Shown: piece by piece, positions 17,955 through 27,700 of the stretch
Numbering within the stretch: the stretch's first letter is position 1
How the letters are laid out: every line of letters starts with the position of its first letter
From: Archaeoglobaceae archaeon
Lineage (GTDB): Archaea > Halobacteriota > Archaeoglobi > Archaeoglobales > Archaeoglobaceae
Assembly: GCA_026986375.1 (NCBI GenBank)
Contig: JALSOQ010000007.1
Coordinates: forward strand, 1 to 50,459
DNA length: 50,459 nucleotides
Reading direction: 5' to 3'
The notes under the pieces: generated by a model
Told to the model about the DNA's origin: nothing
Seen by the model: the letters and a program-made list of their open reading frames with translations, nothing else
Databases searched by the model: none
Translations under genes and position numbers: made by a program

Positions 17955-18008
17955 AGATGATGAGTTCAGCCTTGACTGAAGGGTGATGAACTCTGGCAGT
18001 CTGATCCT
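17955..18008 (+). ncRNA. C/D box sRNA 2 (complete box set)
   Basis: All four boxes are in order and correctly spaced: C ATGATGA (17957-17963), 12-base guide GTTCAGCCTTGA, D' CTGA (17976-17979), AGG, C' GTGATGA (17983-17989), 11-base guide ACTCTGGCAGT, D CTGA (18001-18004), then a TCCTTTTTT tail. Such RNAs direct fibrillarin, with L7Ae and Nop5, to 2'-O-methylate rRNA or tRNA at the base paired five positions upstream of each D box. For the second guide the target would read ACTGCCAGAGT with the methyl on the fifth base. The rRNA is not in this window, so targets are unassigned. Confidence 0.8.
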
Positions 18009-18014
18009 TTTTTA
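18005..18014 (+). terminator. T-rich terminator of the C/D RNA pair
   Basis: TCCTTTTTTA directly after the D box is a typical archaeal oligo-T termination signal. It lies 25 bases before the citG-like ATG. Confidence 0.45.
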
Positions 18015-18038
18015 ATCCGACAACCTACCTCCATAACG

Positions 18039-18893
18039 ATGTTCGAGACTCCCGAAGATGTGGCAACGGCCGGAGTCCTATCTCTGCTTTTGGAGGTTTC
18101 CGGAAACCCCAAAGCCGGAAACGTCGATAGAACGCACGATTTCTCCGATATGAGGTTCGAGCACTTCTTGGCTTCCGCCTCCGCGGTGTATCCCGTATTT
18201 CTTGAGTGCGCGAAGGGAAGGCTTTCGATCGGAGAGGGAATTCTTAAGGCGGTCGAGAGGTCTAAGAGGTGGCAGAAAGGGGGGAACGTTCACTTCGGAA
18301 GCTTCATGCTTCTCGTTCCTCTCGTCAAGTGCTGGAGGGAAGATTTGAACGGAACAGTCGAAGCTCTGAGGAGGACGGATGTTAAAGATTCGTTGGCGGT
18401 GCTGAAAGCCTTCAGAATCAGCGGGGCGAGGGTTATGGACGTAAGGGATCTCAGCTTGAAGGATGATGAGACCGAGAGGTTGCTCGTCGAGAAAAACGTA
18501 AACCTATACGAGTGGCTGAAGCTTTCTCCGAAGGAGAACGTCGTGGCGAGGGAGCCAATAGAAGGATATCCGAGGAGCAAGGAGGGAATGAAAGTTTTAA
18601 TAAAGAGTTTTTCCGAACACGGGGACGTCAACATGGCTATAGTCCACGCGTTCCATTACCTCCTCTCGAAGCACTTGGATCCCCTCGTAATAGCCAAGCA
18701 TGGAATGGAAGTGGCGGAGTTCGTTAGAAGTAAGGCTGAGGAAGTTTTGAGGGTTTTTGAATCCAGATTCGACTTAGAGGTCTTGAGGAGGTTCGATGAA
18801 GAGTTGGTATCGAAGGGAATAAATCCCGGAAGCATAGCGGATTTGACCGCCTCATCTATCTTCTTGGCTTTAAAGGAGGGGTGGAGGTTTTGA
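18039..18893 (+). CDS. CitG-like (triphosphoribosyl-dephospho-CoA synthase family) protein
   Basis: A 284-aa helical protein of the CitG/MdcB family. It has the hallmark GNPKAGNVDRTHDF near residues 23-36 and a GGNVHFGSFMLLVPL segment with the conserved N-x-x-x-G-x-x-L-L. The bacterial enzymes join dephospho-CoA and ATP to make the citrate/malonate lyase prosthetic group precursor, but no such lyase is visible here. The archaeal homologues sit beside a DUF447 protein, as in this window. From memory, the same pair occurs in the tetrahydromethanopterin-type C1 gene clusters of methylotrophic bacteria, so a ribosyl-transfer step in pterin cofactor synthesis is a reasonable but unproven idea. Confidence 0.8.
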   Translation: MFETPEDVATAGVLSLLLEVSGNPKAGNVDRTHDFSDMRFEHFLASASAVYPVFLECAKGRLSIGEGILKAVERSKRWQKGGNVHFGSFMLLVPLVKCWREDLNGTVEALRRTDVKDSLAVLKAFRISGARVMDVRDLSLKDDETERLLVEKNVNLYEWLKLSPKENVVAREPIEGYPRSKEGMKVLIKSFSEHGDVNMAIVHAFHYLLSKHLDPLVIAKHGMEVAEFVRSKAEEVLRVFESRFDLEVLRRFDEELVSKGINPGSIADLTASSIFLALKEGWRF

Positions 18894-19453
18894 AGCTCTC
18901 ATATTTCGGATTCACGGACGGAATCAACGAGGTCATAGCCGTAACGTTCGGTGAATGCGTGAACACGGCGCCGGTCGGAATAATAGTCGAAGATGCCGAA
19001 TCGCGTGAGGCGGTTGCCAGACTCTATCCCTCCCACACGAAGAGAAACGTGGAAAGGAACGGAAAGCTATGGGCTAATGTTGTTTACGATCCGATCGTTT
19101 GGGCACTATCTTCTTTCGAAGATCTGGACGAAAGCTGGTTTGAAACTCTCGACCCACCGGTGATAAGGAACGCTTTAGCCTGGTGCGAGTTCGAATGTGC
19201 GAAGATCGATGAGGGAAATCCGGCGGTATTCGAACTTAAGCTTGTGAAGGGAGAAGTGCTGAGGAGTTACCCTAAGACCGTTAACAGGGGTTTCAACGCC
19301 CTCATAGAGGCTTTGGTTCACGCCACCCGCTACTTGGCGACGGGGGATCAAAAGCTTTTGGAGAAGATAGAGGAGTGCGGAGTTTTGATCAGGAAATGCG
19401 GCGGGAGAATGGAGAGGAAGGCCTTCGAAATCGTGTTAAGGAGAATCAGATAA
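18890..19453 (+). CDS. DUF447 family protein (FMN-binding split-barrel-like)
   Basis: A 187-aa protein. YFGFTDGINEVIAVTFGECVNTAPVGIIVE forms the beta-barrel start typical of DUF447, and the C-terminal half is helical (FNALIEALVHATRYL). Members have a flavin-reductase-like split barrel and unknown activity. A TTG at 18890 is preferred because AGGAGG at 18874-18879 is 10 bases away and the TTGA overlap couples it to the CitG-like gene. The GTG at 18881 is in frame but almost touches that Shine-Dalgarno. Co-occurrence with the CitG-like protein suggests one pathway, possibly methanopterin synthesis. Confidence 0.8.
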   Translation: MKLSYFGFTDGINEVIAVTFGECVNTAPVGIIVEDAESREAVARLYPSHTKRNVERNGKLWANVVYDPIVWALSSFEDLDESWFETLDPPVIRNALAWCEFECAKIDEGNPAVFELKLVKGEVLRSYPKTVNRGFNALIEALVHATRYLATGDQKLLEKIEECGVLIRKCGGRMERKAFEIVLRRIR

Positions 19454-19483
19454 GCTTATCTATCCAGCTGAAAACCTCCCTCC

Positions 19484-19966
19484 ATGAGATTCGCGATAAT
19501 ATCCGACACACACGACAACGTTCCAGCGATAAGAGAGCTTATCAAAAGGCTTAAGGAGGAGAGGGTCGAATTCGTCGTTCATGCGGGAGACATAGTAGCT
19601 CCATTCGCCATGAAGGAGTTCAGGGAGTTGGGCGTAAAGGTGTTCTTCGCGTTTGGAAACAACGACGGCGAGAGAAAATTGCTTACTAAGATAGCGGAGG
19701 AGAACGGTTGGGAGATTGGCGATGTGATAACTTTCCCGCTCGATGAGGGAAAGGGAGTGGTTTACCACGGAACCGATACGAGGATGGTGGATGTCCTCAG
19801 AAATTCGAAATACAAGCTCTTAGTTCTTGGCCACACGCACGAACCGCTCATAGAGAAGCTGGAGGACAAGTTCGTAGTCAATCCGGGGGAAGTGTGTGGA
19901 TACCTGACGGGAAACAGGACATACTCTATATTCGACGATTGGGACATAAGCATAGTGGAGTTTTGA
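19484..19966 (+). CDS. YfcE/MJ0936-type metallophosphoesterase
   Basis: A 160-aa calcineurin-like phosphodiesterase. The metal-binding motifs are all present: DTHDN at residues 8-12, HAGDIV, GNND in AFGNNDGE, YHGTD and GHTHEP. Archaeal MJ0936 is a Mn/Ni-dependent phosphodiesterase on model substrates; the natural substrate is unknown. The length is typical and the protein is cytosolic. It lies 30 bases downstream of the DUF447 gene and 34 bases before sufC, so it may be co-transcribed with either. Confidence 0.92.
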   Translation: MRFAIISDTHDNVPAIRELIKRLKEERVEFVVHAGDIVAPFAMKEFRELGVKVFFAFGNNDGERKLLTKIAEENGWEIGDVITFPLDEGKGVVYHGTDTRMVDVLRNSKYKLLVLGHTHEPLIEKLEDKFVVNPGEVCGYLTGNRTYSIFDDWDISIVEF

Positions 19967-20000
19967 TAAATTTTAAAAAACTTATGAAAGAGTGATCCAG

Positions 20001-20750
20001 ATGGACATGCTCAGGCTCGTCAATTTGGGAGTTGAGGTCGAGGGCAGGAGGATTTTAGAAAACGTAAACCTCTACATCCAAGAAGGACAGACATACGTCC
20101 TATTCGGCCCGAACGGAAGCGGTAAGTCTTCCTTACTCATGGCGGTAATGGGAAACCCAAAGTATAAAATATTTGATGGAAGAATTATATTTAAAGGTAA
20201 AGATATAACGAATCTGCCGACGGATGAGAGGGCGAGGATGGGGATGGGGTTGGCCTTCCAGAATCCTCCGAAGATTAGCGGGGTCAAGCTCAGAGACGTC
20301 CTAAAGCACTGCGCCAAGCTGGGCGGGACTTCGGATAGGATGGAGGAATACGTGAAAATGCTTAAGATGGAAGAGTTCTTGGATAGAGACTTAAACGTCG
20401 GGTTCAGCGGTGGTGAGGTTAAGAGGTCGGAGTTGCTCCAGCTGATGCTTCTAAATCCCGATTTCGTCATGCTCGACGAGCCGGACAGCGGTGTGGACTT
20501 GGAGAACGTTTCGATAATAGGTGAGGCTATAAGGGTTCTGCTCGAAAGGGATAAGCCGAAGGATGAGAGGAGGAAGGCGGGGATAATTATAACCCATACC
20601 GGCCACATACTCGATTACGTCGATGCGGATTACGGCGTTCTGCTTTACAAGGGGAGAATCGTGTGTATGGGTAATCCGTTCGATTTGCTTAAGGATATCA
20701 GCGAATTCGGTTACGAGGGGTGTGTTAGGAGATGTCTGAGGAGATTCTGA
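20001..20750 (+). CDS. sufC: Fe-S cluster assembly ATPase SufC
   Basis: A soluble ABC ATPase that drives the SufB scaffold during Fe-S cluster assembly. In the 249-aa product Walker A is GPNGSGKS (residues 36-43). The Q-loop is AFQNPPKISGV, the signature is FSGGEVKRSE, and Walker B runs VMLDEPDSGVD with the SufC-typical DSGVD. HTGHILDYV carries the switch histidine. ATG 20001 is chosen with GTGATCC just upstream; a GTG at 19992 lies inside this Shine-Dalgarno. It overlaps sufB by 19 bases, giving the minimal archaeal SufBC pair; no sufS or sufU is nearby. Confidence 0.94.
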   Translation: MDMLRLVNLGVEVEGRRILENVNLYIQEGQTYVLFGPNGSGKSSLLMAVMGNPKYKIFDGRIIFKGKDITNLPTDERARMGMGLAFQNPPKISGVKLRDVLKHCAKLGGTSDRMEEYVKMLKMEEFLDRDLNVGFSGGEVKRSELLQLMLLNPDFVMLDEPDSGVDLENVSIIGEAIRVLLERDKPKDERRKAGIIITHTGHILDYVDADYGVLLYKGRIVCMGNPFDLLKDISEFGYEGCVRRCLRRF

Positions 20751-21802
20751 AGGAGAGGCTTGAGAAAGTAGGAATAGAGATGGATCCCAAGAAGAGATCC
20801 GGAAGCTTTCTGATGCTCGATCAGGAGGTAAAAACCGTATCGAAATTCATGGAAGGAATCGAGATAATGCCGATAAGGAAGGCTTTGGAGAAATACGACT
20901 GGTTGAGAGATTACATGGGTGAGGCCGTAAGGAAAGATGAGTTCGTCGAGGAGGTCGAGAAGGATTTTAACGGATACTTCATACGGGCTTTGCCGAACGC
21001 GAAGGTGGAGATTCCGGTGGAAGCTTGCCTTTATCTGGCCAAAATAGGAAAGCAGAGGGTTTACAACATCATAATGGCCGAAGAGGGTTCGGAGCTCAAC
21101 GTGATATCCGGATGCGTTTCCCATCCTAAGGCGGTGGGAATGCACATAGGCGTTACGGAGTTCTTCGTGAAGAGAAATGCCAAGCTGACTTTCACGATGA
21201 TCCACAACTGGAGCGAGGAGATAGAAGTGAGACCGAGGAGCGGTGCGATCGTTGAGGAGAACGGCGTATTCATAAGCAACTACGTTCTTCTTTCCCCGGC
21301 GAAATTAGTCCAGATGTATCCCACCGCCTACCTCAAGAAGAACGCCACCGCTATCTTCAACAGCATAGTCGTGGCCTTCAAGAACGCGGAAATAGACATG
21401 GGGAATCGGGCGGTTCTGATGGAAAAGGGTAGCAGTGCTGAGATAGTTTCGAGGACGATCAGTAAGGGCGGAAAGGTTGTTGCGAGGGGGCACATAGTGG
21501 CAGAATCGCCCGAAGTTAAGGGTCATTTGGAGTGCAGGGGTCTTATTTTGAACGAAGGAGAGATTCTGGCGATTCCGGAGCTTGAGGCGAAGTGTCCCAA
21601 CGTGGATCTGAGTCACGAGGCCGCGATAGGTAAGATTGCCGAGGAGGAGATATTCTATCTCATGGCGAGGGGGATGAGCAGGGATGAAGCTACGGCCACA
21701 ATAATAAGGGGGTTCATGGAGATCGACGTTAAGGGAATTCCCCCGGCTTTGAAAAGAGAGATAGATAAAGCCATAGAGCTCGCGGAAAAGGAACTACTTT
21801 AG
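20732..21802 (+). CDS. sufB: SufB/SufD family Fe-S assembly scaffold
   Basis: A 356-aa SufB/D-type protein with a helical N-terminal part and a long right-handed beta-helix core containing RPRSGAIVEENGVFIS, a DMGNRAVLMEKGSSAEIVSR stretch, and the conserved SHEAAIGKIAEEEIFYLMARGMSRDEA (family block written in parts; GKI and ARG elements visible). It forms the Suf complex with SufC and receives sulfur and iron. It is shorter than bacterial SufB (about 480 aa), which is normal for archaea that keep one B/D paralog. GAGGGGTG at about 20717 serves as Shine-Dalgarno. Confidence 0.92.
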   Translation: MSEEILKERLEKVGIEMDPKKRSGSFLMLDQEVKTVSKFMEGIEIMPIRKALEKYDWLRDYMGEAVRKDEFVEEVEKDFNGYFIRALPNAKVEIPVEACLYLAKIGKQRVYNIIMAEEGSELNVISGCVSHPKAVGMHIGVTEFFVKRNAKLTFTMIHNWSEEIEVRPRSGAIVEENGVFISNYVLLSPAKLVQMYPTAYLKKNATAIFNSIVVAFKNAEIDMGNRAVLMEKGSSAEIVSRTISKGGKVVARGHIVAESPEVKGHLECRGLILNEGEILAIPELEAKCPNVDLSHEAAIGKIAEEEIFYLMARGMSRDEATATIIRGFMEIDVKGIPPALKREIDKAIELAEKELL

Positions 21803-21804
21803 GG

Positions 21805-24408
21805 ATGATAGAGAGGGGAAAGCCCTACAGCGACGAGGAGATCGCGAAATTTTTACATCCCTTAGTTAGGGAGTGGTTCTTTAAAAAGTTCGAAACTTTC
21901 ACGCCTCCGCAGAGGTATTCGATAGTCCCGGCTTTGAAAGGGAAAAACGTCCTCGTAACTTCTCCAACCGGAAGTGGGAAGACTTTGGCCGGATTTCTAC
22001 CGGTTATAAGTATGCTTGTCGATTTGGCTGAAAAGGAAAAGCTTGAAGATAAAGTTTATGCCGTTTACGTTTCTCCCCTCAGAGCTTTGAACAACGACAT
22101 AAAGAGAAATCTTGAAGAGCCTCTTAGGGAGATCTACGAGCTCGCGAAAGAGAAGGGGATCGAATTGCAGGAGATAAGGATTGCGGTAAGGACTGGAGAC
22201 ACTCCGCAGGAGGAGAGGCAGAGACAGCTTAAAAAACCTCCTCACATCCTCATAACGACCCCGGAAACCCTCGCAATAGTTTTGGCAAGTCCCAAGTTTT
22301 CCCGATACCTCACAAACGTCAGATATCTCATAGTCGACGAGATCCATGCCATGGCCGAGAACAAGCGTGGGAGCCATCTAACGCTTTCGATGGAGAGGTT
22401 GGAGGGGTTGCAGAAGGGTAGAATGGTTAGAATAGGTTTGTCCGCAACGATTCACCCGCTCGATGAGGTTGCGAGGTTCTTGGTCGGCTATAACGATGAC
22501 GGAAAGGAGAGAGACTGTATAGTTGCGGACGTAACGTTCGAAAAGAAGATGGATATCAAGGTTATCACCCCGATAGAAGATTTCTTTTCCGCATCGGCTG
22601 AAGAGATCTCGCAAAAGCTCTACAATCTGCTTGCAGAGCTGGTTAAATCTTCAAGAACTTGCCTTATATTTACGAATACGAGGAGCGCTACCGAAAGGGT
22701 CGTTTACCATTTAAAGAAGCTCTTGCCGGATTATCCGATAAAGGCTCATCATTCATCGCTTTCGAGAGAGGTTAGGCTTGAGGTTGAGGAGGAGTTGAAG
22801 AGGGGAAGGTTAAAATGTGTCGTATCCTCAACATCGCTTGAGTTGGGGATAGACATCGGATACATCGACTTAGTAATCCTTCTGGGCTCTCCTAAGAGCA
22901 TAAACAGAGCTCTGCAGAGGATAGGCAGAAGTGGGCACAGGCTGGAGGAGGTGAGCGTTGGGAGGATAGTCGTGGTCGATCAGGACGATTTGGTCGAGTG
23001 CACGGTCTTAGCTAAGGAAGCGATGGAGCGAAGGTTGGATAGAATACACATTCCGAAGAAGCCCTTGGACGTTCTGTGCCAGCACATAGTCGGAATGGCT
23101 ATAGAGAAGAGGTGGAAGGTTGATGAGGCACTCAAGCTCATAAGGAGGGCTTATCCATATAAGGATCTGACGAAGGAGGAGTTAGTGGACGTTTTGAGGT
23201 ATTTGGCCGGCAAATATTCCGAGCTTGAGAAAGAGAAGGTTTACGGGAAGATCTGGTTCGATGAGGAGAAGGAGGAATTCGGGAGGAGAACTAAGTTGCT
23301 TAGGCCTATCTACTACTTAAACGTCGGAACAATTCCGGATGAAGTCGCTATAAACGTGGTAACGAAGGACGGAAAGTTTATTGGCAAGGTTGAGGAGGAA
23401 TTCGCTGAAAAGCTTGTTAAGGGTGATATATTCGTCTTGGCCGGCAGAACGTTCAGGTTTTTGGGCTCAAGAGGAATGAGCATAATCGTGGAGGAGGTTG
23501 AAGGGGAGAAACCGACAGTTCCGAGCTGGTTCTCCGAACAACTACCTTTGAGCTACGATTTAGCGTTAAGAATCCAGAAATTCAGAGCCATGATGAATGA
23601 TATGATCGAAAAGTTGCTGAGAGAGGAGATTGGAGAGGAAGATATCGTTGGCTATCTCATGCAAAAGTATAGGATAGAGAGGAATACGGCTAAGGCAATC
23701 TTCCGATACTTCTTGGAGCAGAAGCTCTTCAGCGAGATTCCGACGGACAGAAAGCTGATCGTGGAGGAGTTCGAAGAGGACGGAACGTTTTGCTATGTAT
23801 TCCACACTCTGATCGGGAGGAAGGCGAACGAGGCAATTTCGAGGGTATTTGCATATCGAATCGGGAAGATGAAGTATTGCAACGTTCAGATTGCTGTAAC
23901 GGATAACGGATTTCTGTTGAAGCTACCTAAGAAGCTTGAAAGACATGAGATCGTCGATCTTTTTGATGTTAAAGACTTCAGAGAGCATCTTAAGCGAGCT
24001 TTGGATAAGACGGAGCTTTTGAGAAGGAGATTCAGGCATGTTGCCGTTAGATCTTTCATGATTCTGAGGAACTACCTCGGTAGGGAGAAGAGCGTCTGGA
24101 AGCAGCAGGTTAGCGCCGACGCTCTGCTAAAACTTCTGAAGAAGCACTTTCCGGATTTTCCGGTTCTCAGAGAGACTTATAGGGAGATCATGGAGGACTA
24201 CATGGACATAAAGAACGCTTTGGATTATCTGGGCAGAGTGGGAAGGGAAATTGAGGTCAAAATCCTAAGACTTCCGCATCCCAGCCCGTTCGCTTTAAAT
24301 ATGTATCTGGCAGGAGCGGAGGATGTCGTTCTCATGGAGGATAGGAGGAGAGTCCTAAGAATGTTGCACGAGATGATTTTGAGGAACATAGGGGGCCATA
24401 GTGATTAG
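21805..24408 (+). CDS. Lhr-type ATP-dependent DEAD/H helicase
   Basis: An 867-aa superfamily 2 helicase of the large-helicase-related (Lhr) group. Motif I is SPTGSGKT (residues 53-60), motif Ia SPLRALNNDI, Ib TTPETLA, II DEIH (178-181), III GLSATI, and the C-terminal RecA domain has SLELGIDIG and QRIGRSGHR. After the helicase core comes a winged helix and the Lhr-specific beta-barrel domain. Archaeal Lhr proteins unwind DNA/RNA hybrids and forks in repair or replication-stress responses. The ATG lies two bases after the sufB stop, so it is in the suf transcript. Which aLhr class it belongs to was not resolved. Confidence 0.92.
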   Translation: MIERGKPYSDEEIAKFLHPLVREWFFKKFETFTPPQRYSIVPALKGKNVLVTSPTGSGKTLAGFLPVISMLVDLAEKEKLEDKVYAVYVSPLRALNNDIKRNLEEPLREIYELAKEKGIELQEIRIAVRTGDTPQEERQRQLKKPPHILITTPETLAIVLASPKFSRYLTNVRYLIVDEIHAMAENKRGSHLTLSMERLEGLQKGRMVRIGLSATIHPLDEVARFLVGYNDDGKERDCIVADVTFEKKMDIKVITPIEDFFSASAEEISQKLYNLLAELVKSSRTCLIFTNTRSATERVVYHLKKLLPDYPIKAHHSSLSREVRLEVEEELKRGRLKCVVSSTSLELGIDIGYIDLVILLGSPKSINRALQRIGRSGHRLEEVSVGRIVVVDQDDLVECTVLAKEAMERRLDRIHIPKKPLDVLCQHIVGMAIEKRWKVDEALKLIRRAYPYKDLTKEELVDVLRYLAGKYSELEKEKVYGKIWFDEEKEEFGRRTKLLRPIYYLNVGTIPDEVAINVVTKDGKFIGKVEEEFAEKLVKGDIFVLAGRTFRFLGSRGMSIIVEEVEGEKPTVPSWFSEQLPLSYDLALRIQKFRAMMNDMIEKLLREEIGEEDIVGYLMQKYRIERNTAKAIFRYFLEQKLFSEIPTDRKLIVEEFEEDGTFCYVFHTLIGRKANEAISRVFAYRIGKMKYCNVQIAVTDNGFLLKLPKKLERHEIVDLFDVKDFREHLKRALDKTELLRRRFRHVAVRSFMILRNYLGREKSVWKQQVSADALLKLLKKHFPDFPVLRETYREIMEDYMDIKNALDYLGRVGREIEVKILRLPHPSPFALNMYLAGAEDVVLMEDRRRVLRMLHEMILRNIGGHSD

Positions 24409-24418
24409 GTTTTTTTTC
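24409..24418 (+). terminator. Oligo-T terminator after the helicase gene
   Basis: Eight consecutive T (24410-24417) immediately after the helicase stop codon fit an archaeal terminator for the suf-lhr transcript. Confidence 0.5.
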
Positions 24419-24486
24419 AAGTCTTCCAAAATTAATTTAACCTGAGGTTTGCCTATAGAATTAATTACTGAGGAGGTGAAGTTGTA

Positions 24487-24735
24487 ATGGGATGATACAG
24501 GATTAACATTGCAAGGCTCATATCGCTCATTATAGGTTTGATAATTGTCTTCATCGGCTTCATGTTTTTAGGTGCAGGATTTTATGGTATCAGTCAAAAG
24601 GCACAGTCACCAGCGGCAGGATTTGCCTTTCTTTTGAGCATATTTTTAGCAGTAGTATTTTGGGGTATTGGTGCTATTTTTATTGCTATCGGTAGAAAAG
24701 CATTTATATACGAATCTGAAGATAAAGAGGATTGA
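24487..24735 (+). CDS. Small two-helix membrane protein with in-frame UGA at codon 3
   Basis: An excellent Shine-Dalgarno AGGAGGTGA (24471-24479) is 7 bases before ATG 24487. The frame then reads ATG-GGA-TGA and continues open as YRINIARLISLIIGLIIVF... to the stop at 24735. Read through, it is an 82-codon protein with two strong hydrophobic helices (about residues 8-33 and 43-66) and a charged ESEDKED tail. The only in-frame standard start after the UGA is TTG 24538, which cuts into the first helix and has no Shine-Dalgarno. It may be a recent nonsense mutation (TGG to TGA), a sequencing error or a recoding event. Base composition is more AT-rich than its neighbours. The family was not recognised. 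Confidence 0.5.
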
Positions 24736-24748
24736 ATTTTTTTAGTAT

Positions 24749-27700
24749 CTATCTTGCCCAAAACGGATTTTGCCTCCTCTTAATTTCCAAGAACTCCTTA
24801 AAAGCTTCCCTCGCCTTTTCGCTCAGCATGTCCATCAGTTCCCTTTCTATTATCCTCGCATGGTTCTCTGGAACATCAACATACAGGATTTCATCCCCAT
24901 CAAGATGTCTGCCAATCATGACACCGTCTATCGCTATCGCAAGCTCCTCTCCCTCTTTAGCGACGCTGACGTTCTTACCCTCCTTCTGCATGCTCCTGAT
25001 GGTTCCAGCCGGAGTTCCGTCCGGCTTTATAAGATCAACGTCCTTCTTTATTTCGCCAGCCAAAACCCTAACGCCTATTATCGCCGGCTTGCTTCTCCTG
25101 AATATGAACTCCTTAAGCAGTTTGATCTTCGCCGGCTTTATCAGAGCTTCAATTCTCTGCTTCTCCCTTAGCTTCTTCGTCTCATCCCTCCACTTGACGT
25201 AGTTTTCAACCAACGAGTAGATGACGTTATCTTGGAATATTTTGACGTCGAACTTCTTCGCCTCCTCTTCAACTCCGGGCAGTAATTTCACGTTGAACGC
25301 TAAAACAACCTTATTTACCTCATCCTTGTTTGCTGAAGCCTCCACAACATCCCTCTTATCGACATCTCCAACCTCAGCCTTCTTTATCGGAATTCCTGCA
25401 CTCTTAAGCTCGTTTATCAGAGCTTCGAGAGAGCCCAATGTATCGGTCTTCAGAACTATTCCCTCCTCATCAGTTCTGATCGCTATGCTCTCGTATTCCT
25501 TCCTCACCCTCTCCCTAAACCTCTTAATGTCCTCCTCGCTCTCGACAGCTTCGAACTCACTCCCGGCAAGAACGTTTTCGAGGTTCGGAGCGACTATCTT
25601 TATCCCCGCAGCTGCCGTAACCTCCTTAACGCCTTTGAATTTACTCTCAACCCTCATCTCGTGTGCCGGTCTCGGCCTTAAAATTCCCTTCACTCTCGTA
25701 ACTATGACGTCGTCTATTCCGGCTATAGCGATTCTATCTCCCACCCTGAGAGTTCCGTCGTATAGAATCGCGTCGCACGTAACTCCCAATCCCTTCTCCT
25801 CTTTAACCTCCAAAATCGTTCCCTTAGCCTTCCCTTCGACGTGCAACCTCAGCTGATCCTCAAGATACTTCTGGGCTAAGCCAACGAGAACCATCAGAAG
25901 CTCCGGAATTCCTTCTCCGGTTAAAGCCGAGATTGGAACTATGGCGACGGTCCTTGTGAAATCCCTTATTCGATCGAACCTATCGGCGTTGAACCCGTGC
26001 TCGTAAAGCTGACCTATAAGCTCGTAAATCTTATTCTCCAAATTCCTCTTAGCGTATTCATCCTGCTGAGCCCAGCTTTTTAAGAATGGAGCGTCCTCTA
26101 TACTCCTCCATCCCGGAATTCTGTCTATCTTGTTCGCGGCGACAACGAAAGGTGTTTTGAAGGTTTTAAGGATCGAAATCGCTTCGACCGTCTGAGGCTT
26201 GAAACCCTCGTTTACGTCAACAACCAAAACCGCCAGATCCGCTAAAGCTCCTCCCCTCCTTCTCAGATTGGTGAAAGCCCTATGCCCGGGCGTGTCTATG
26301 AAGAGCAGACCGGGAATCGTAACCTTAAATTTTTTAAGATAATCTTTACAAATCTTTTTTATAATATCTATCGGTATTTCCGTAGCACCTATGTGCTGAG
26401 TAATACCGCCAGCTTCTTTCGCCACTACCCGAGTTCTCCTTATTCTATCGAGTAATGTTGTGTTGTGAACGATTATTCCATTCGCTATGAAGTTGTGCGT
26501 CGGCGTCGTCAGATCGTAAACGTATCCGTCGTAATCCACTTCATCTACACTCTCCACTTCCACGAAAGCCAGATTTTCGATCAAATTTTCGACGTATTTC
26601 AGATCTCTCTTGTAGAACCTCCTCTCCTTCCAGATTTCGAGAGCCTCTCTACCCAGTTCTGTCAGGTTGCCGTTTTCGTCGAGCAAGCCGTCGCTCTTAA
26701 AAGTCTTCACGTAATTCTCGTCCTTCACTCTCCCCTCAAGAACCGCAACCTTCCTCTTCAGATTTCCACAACCCTTACTCAGAACTTCCAAAAATCTCTT
26801 TATGATTTCGTAGCTCGGATTCTGGGAAGTTTCGTATTTGGTGTAAAAAGGTATAAACCTGTTAAGCTCGTTTTTCGTAAATCCGAAGAGAATCCTTAAT
26901 CTTTTAAGTTCGTGCTGTAGAGGATAGCTTTCGCTCTTCTTGCTCCTATCCAACGCTACCTTCAGAGATTCCGCCTTACTCCTAACTGAAAAACCTACAA
27001 ACTCGGCGAACTTTCTGAGGTTTTCCTTTCCGGAGATGATGAGCAACGAATACCTCTTCCGCTCACCTTTGTAACCATTTCTAACTTCGTATATCTTCGA
27101 GAGTATTCCGAATCTTAGCAAAACGAGCGAAAGCTTCTTGATAAATTCGTGAGATGCACTCGAAACTTCGATTCTGCATGAGCGCACGTTTACGGTAGCA
27201 TCCGAATCGAAGTAACCCCTCAGGAATTCTGCAACCAGTTCCTTAGGAGCTATGAACAAAATCTGCGGAACCCTGATCGAATGCGACTTTCTCCTGTCTG
27301 GATAATCGAACAAAATCCTTATGAACCTGAAAAGAGCGTTTTTCCCCTTTTTGAACTCTATTTCGTAGGAACTCTTGCCTCTAATTCTTACAACTTCAAC
27401 GCCCAAAGCCTCGATTCTCTTAACGTTTTCGAAAACTTCATCGTCGTTGTTGGCAATCTTAGAAAGGCTTCCATCTCCAAACATGACTCCCGCAAGATAG
27501 AATACCGCCTTCCACTCCTCGATGTTTTTCGGAAATTTGATGTAATATCGCGGTTTTCCGCAACGCTGTTTCTTCGAACAGAATGCCAGTTTATCTATTT
27601 TGCTGAAGAGTCGTAGCTCCTTTATATCCTCCAGCCTAAGAATGTTCTTCTTAATTCTGTATTCTCTGTAGGGTAACTTTACATTCCTTAACGCATCTTC

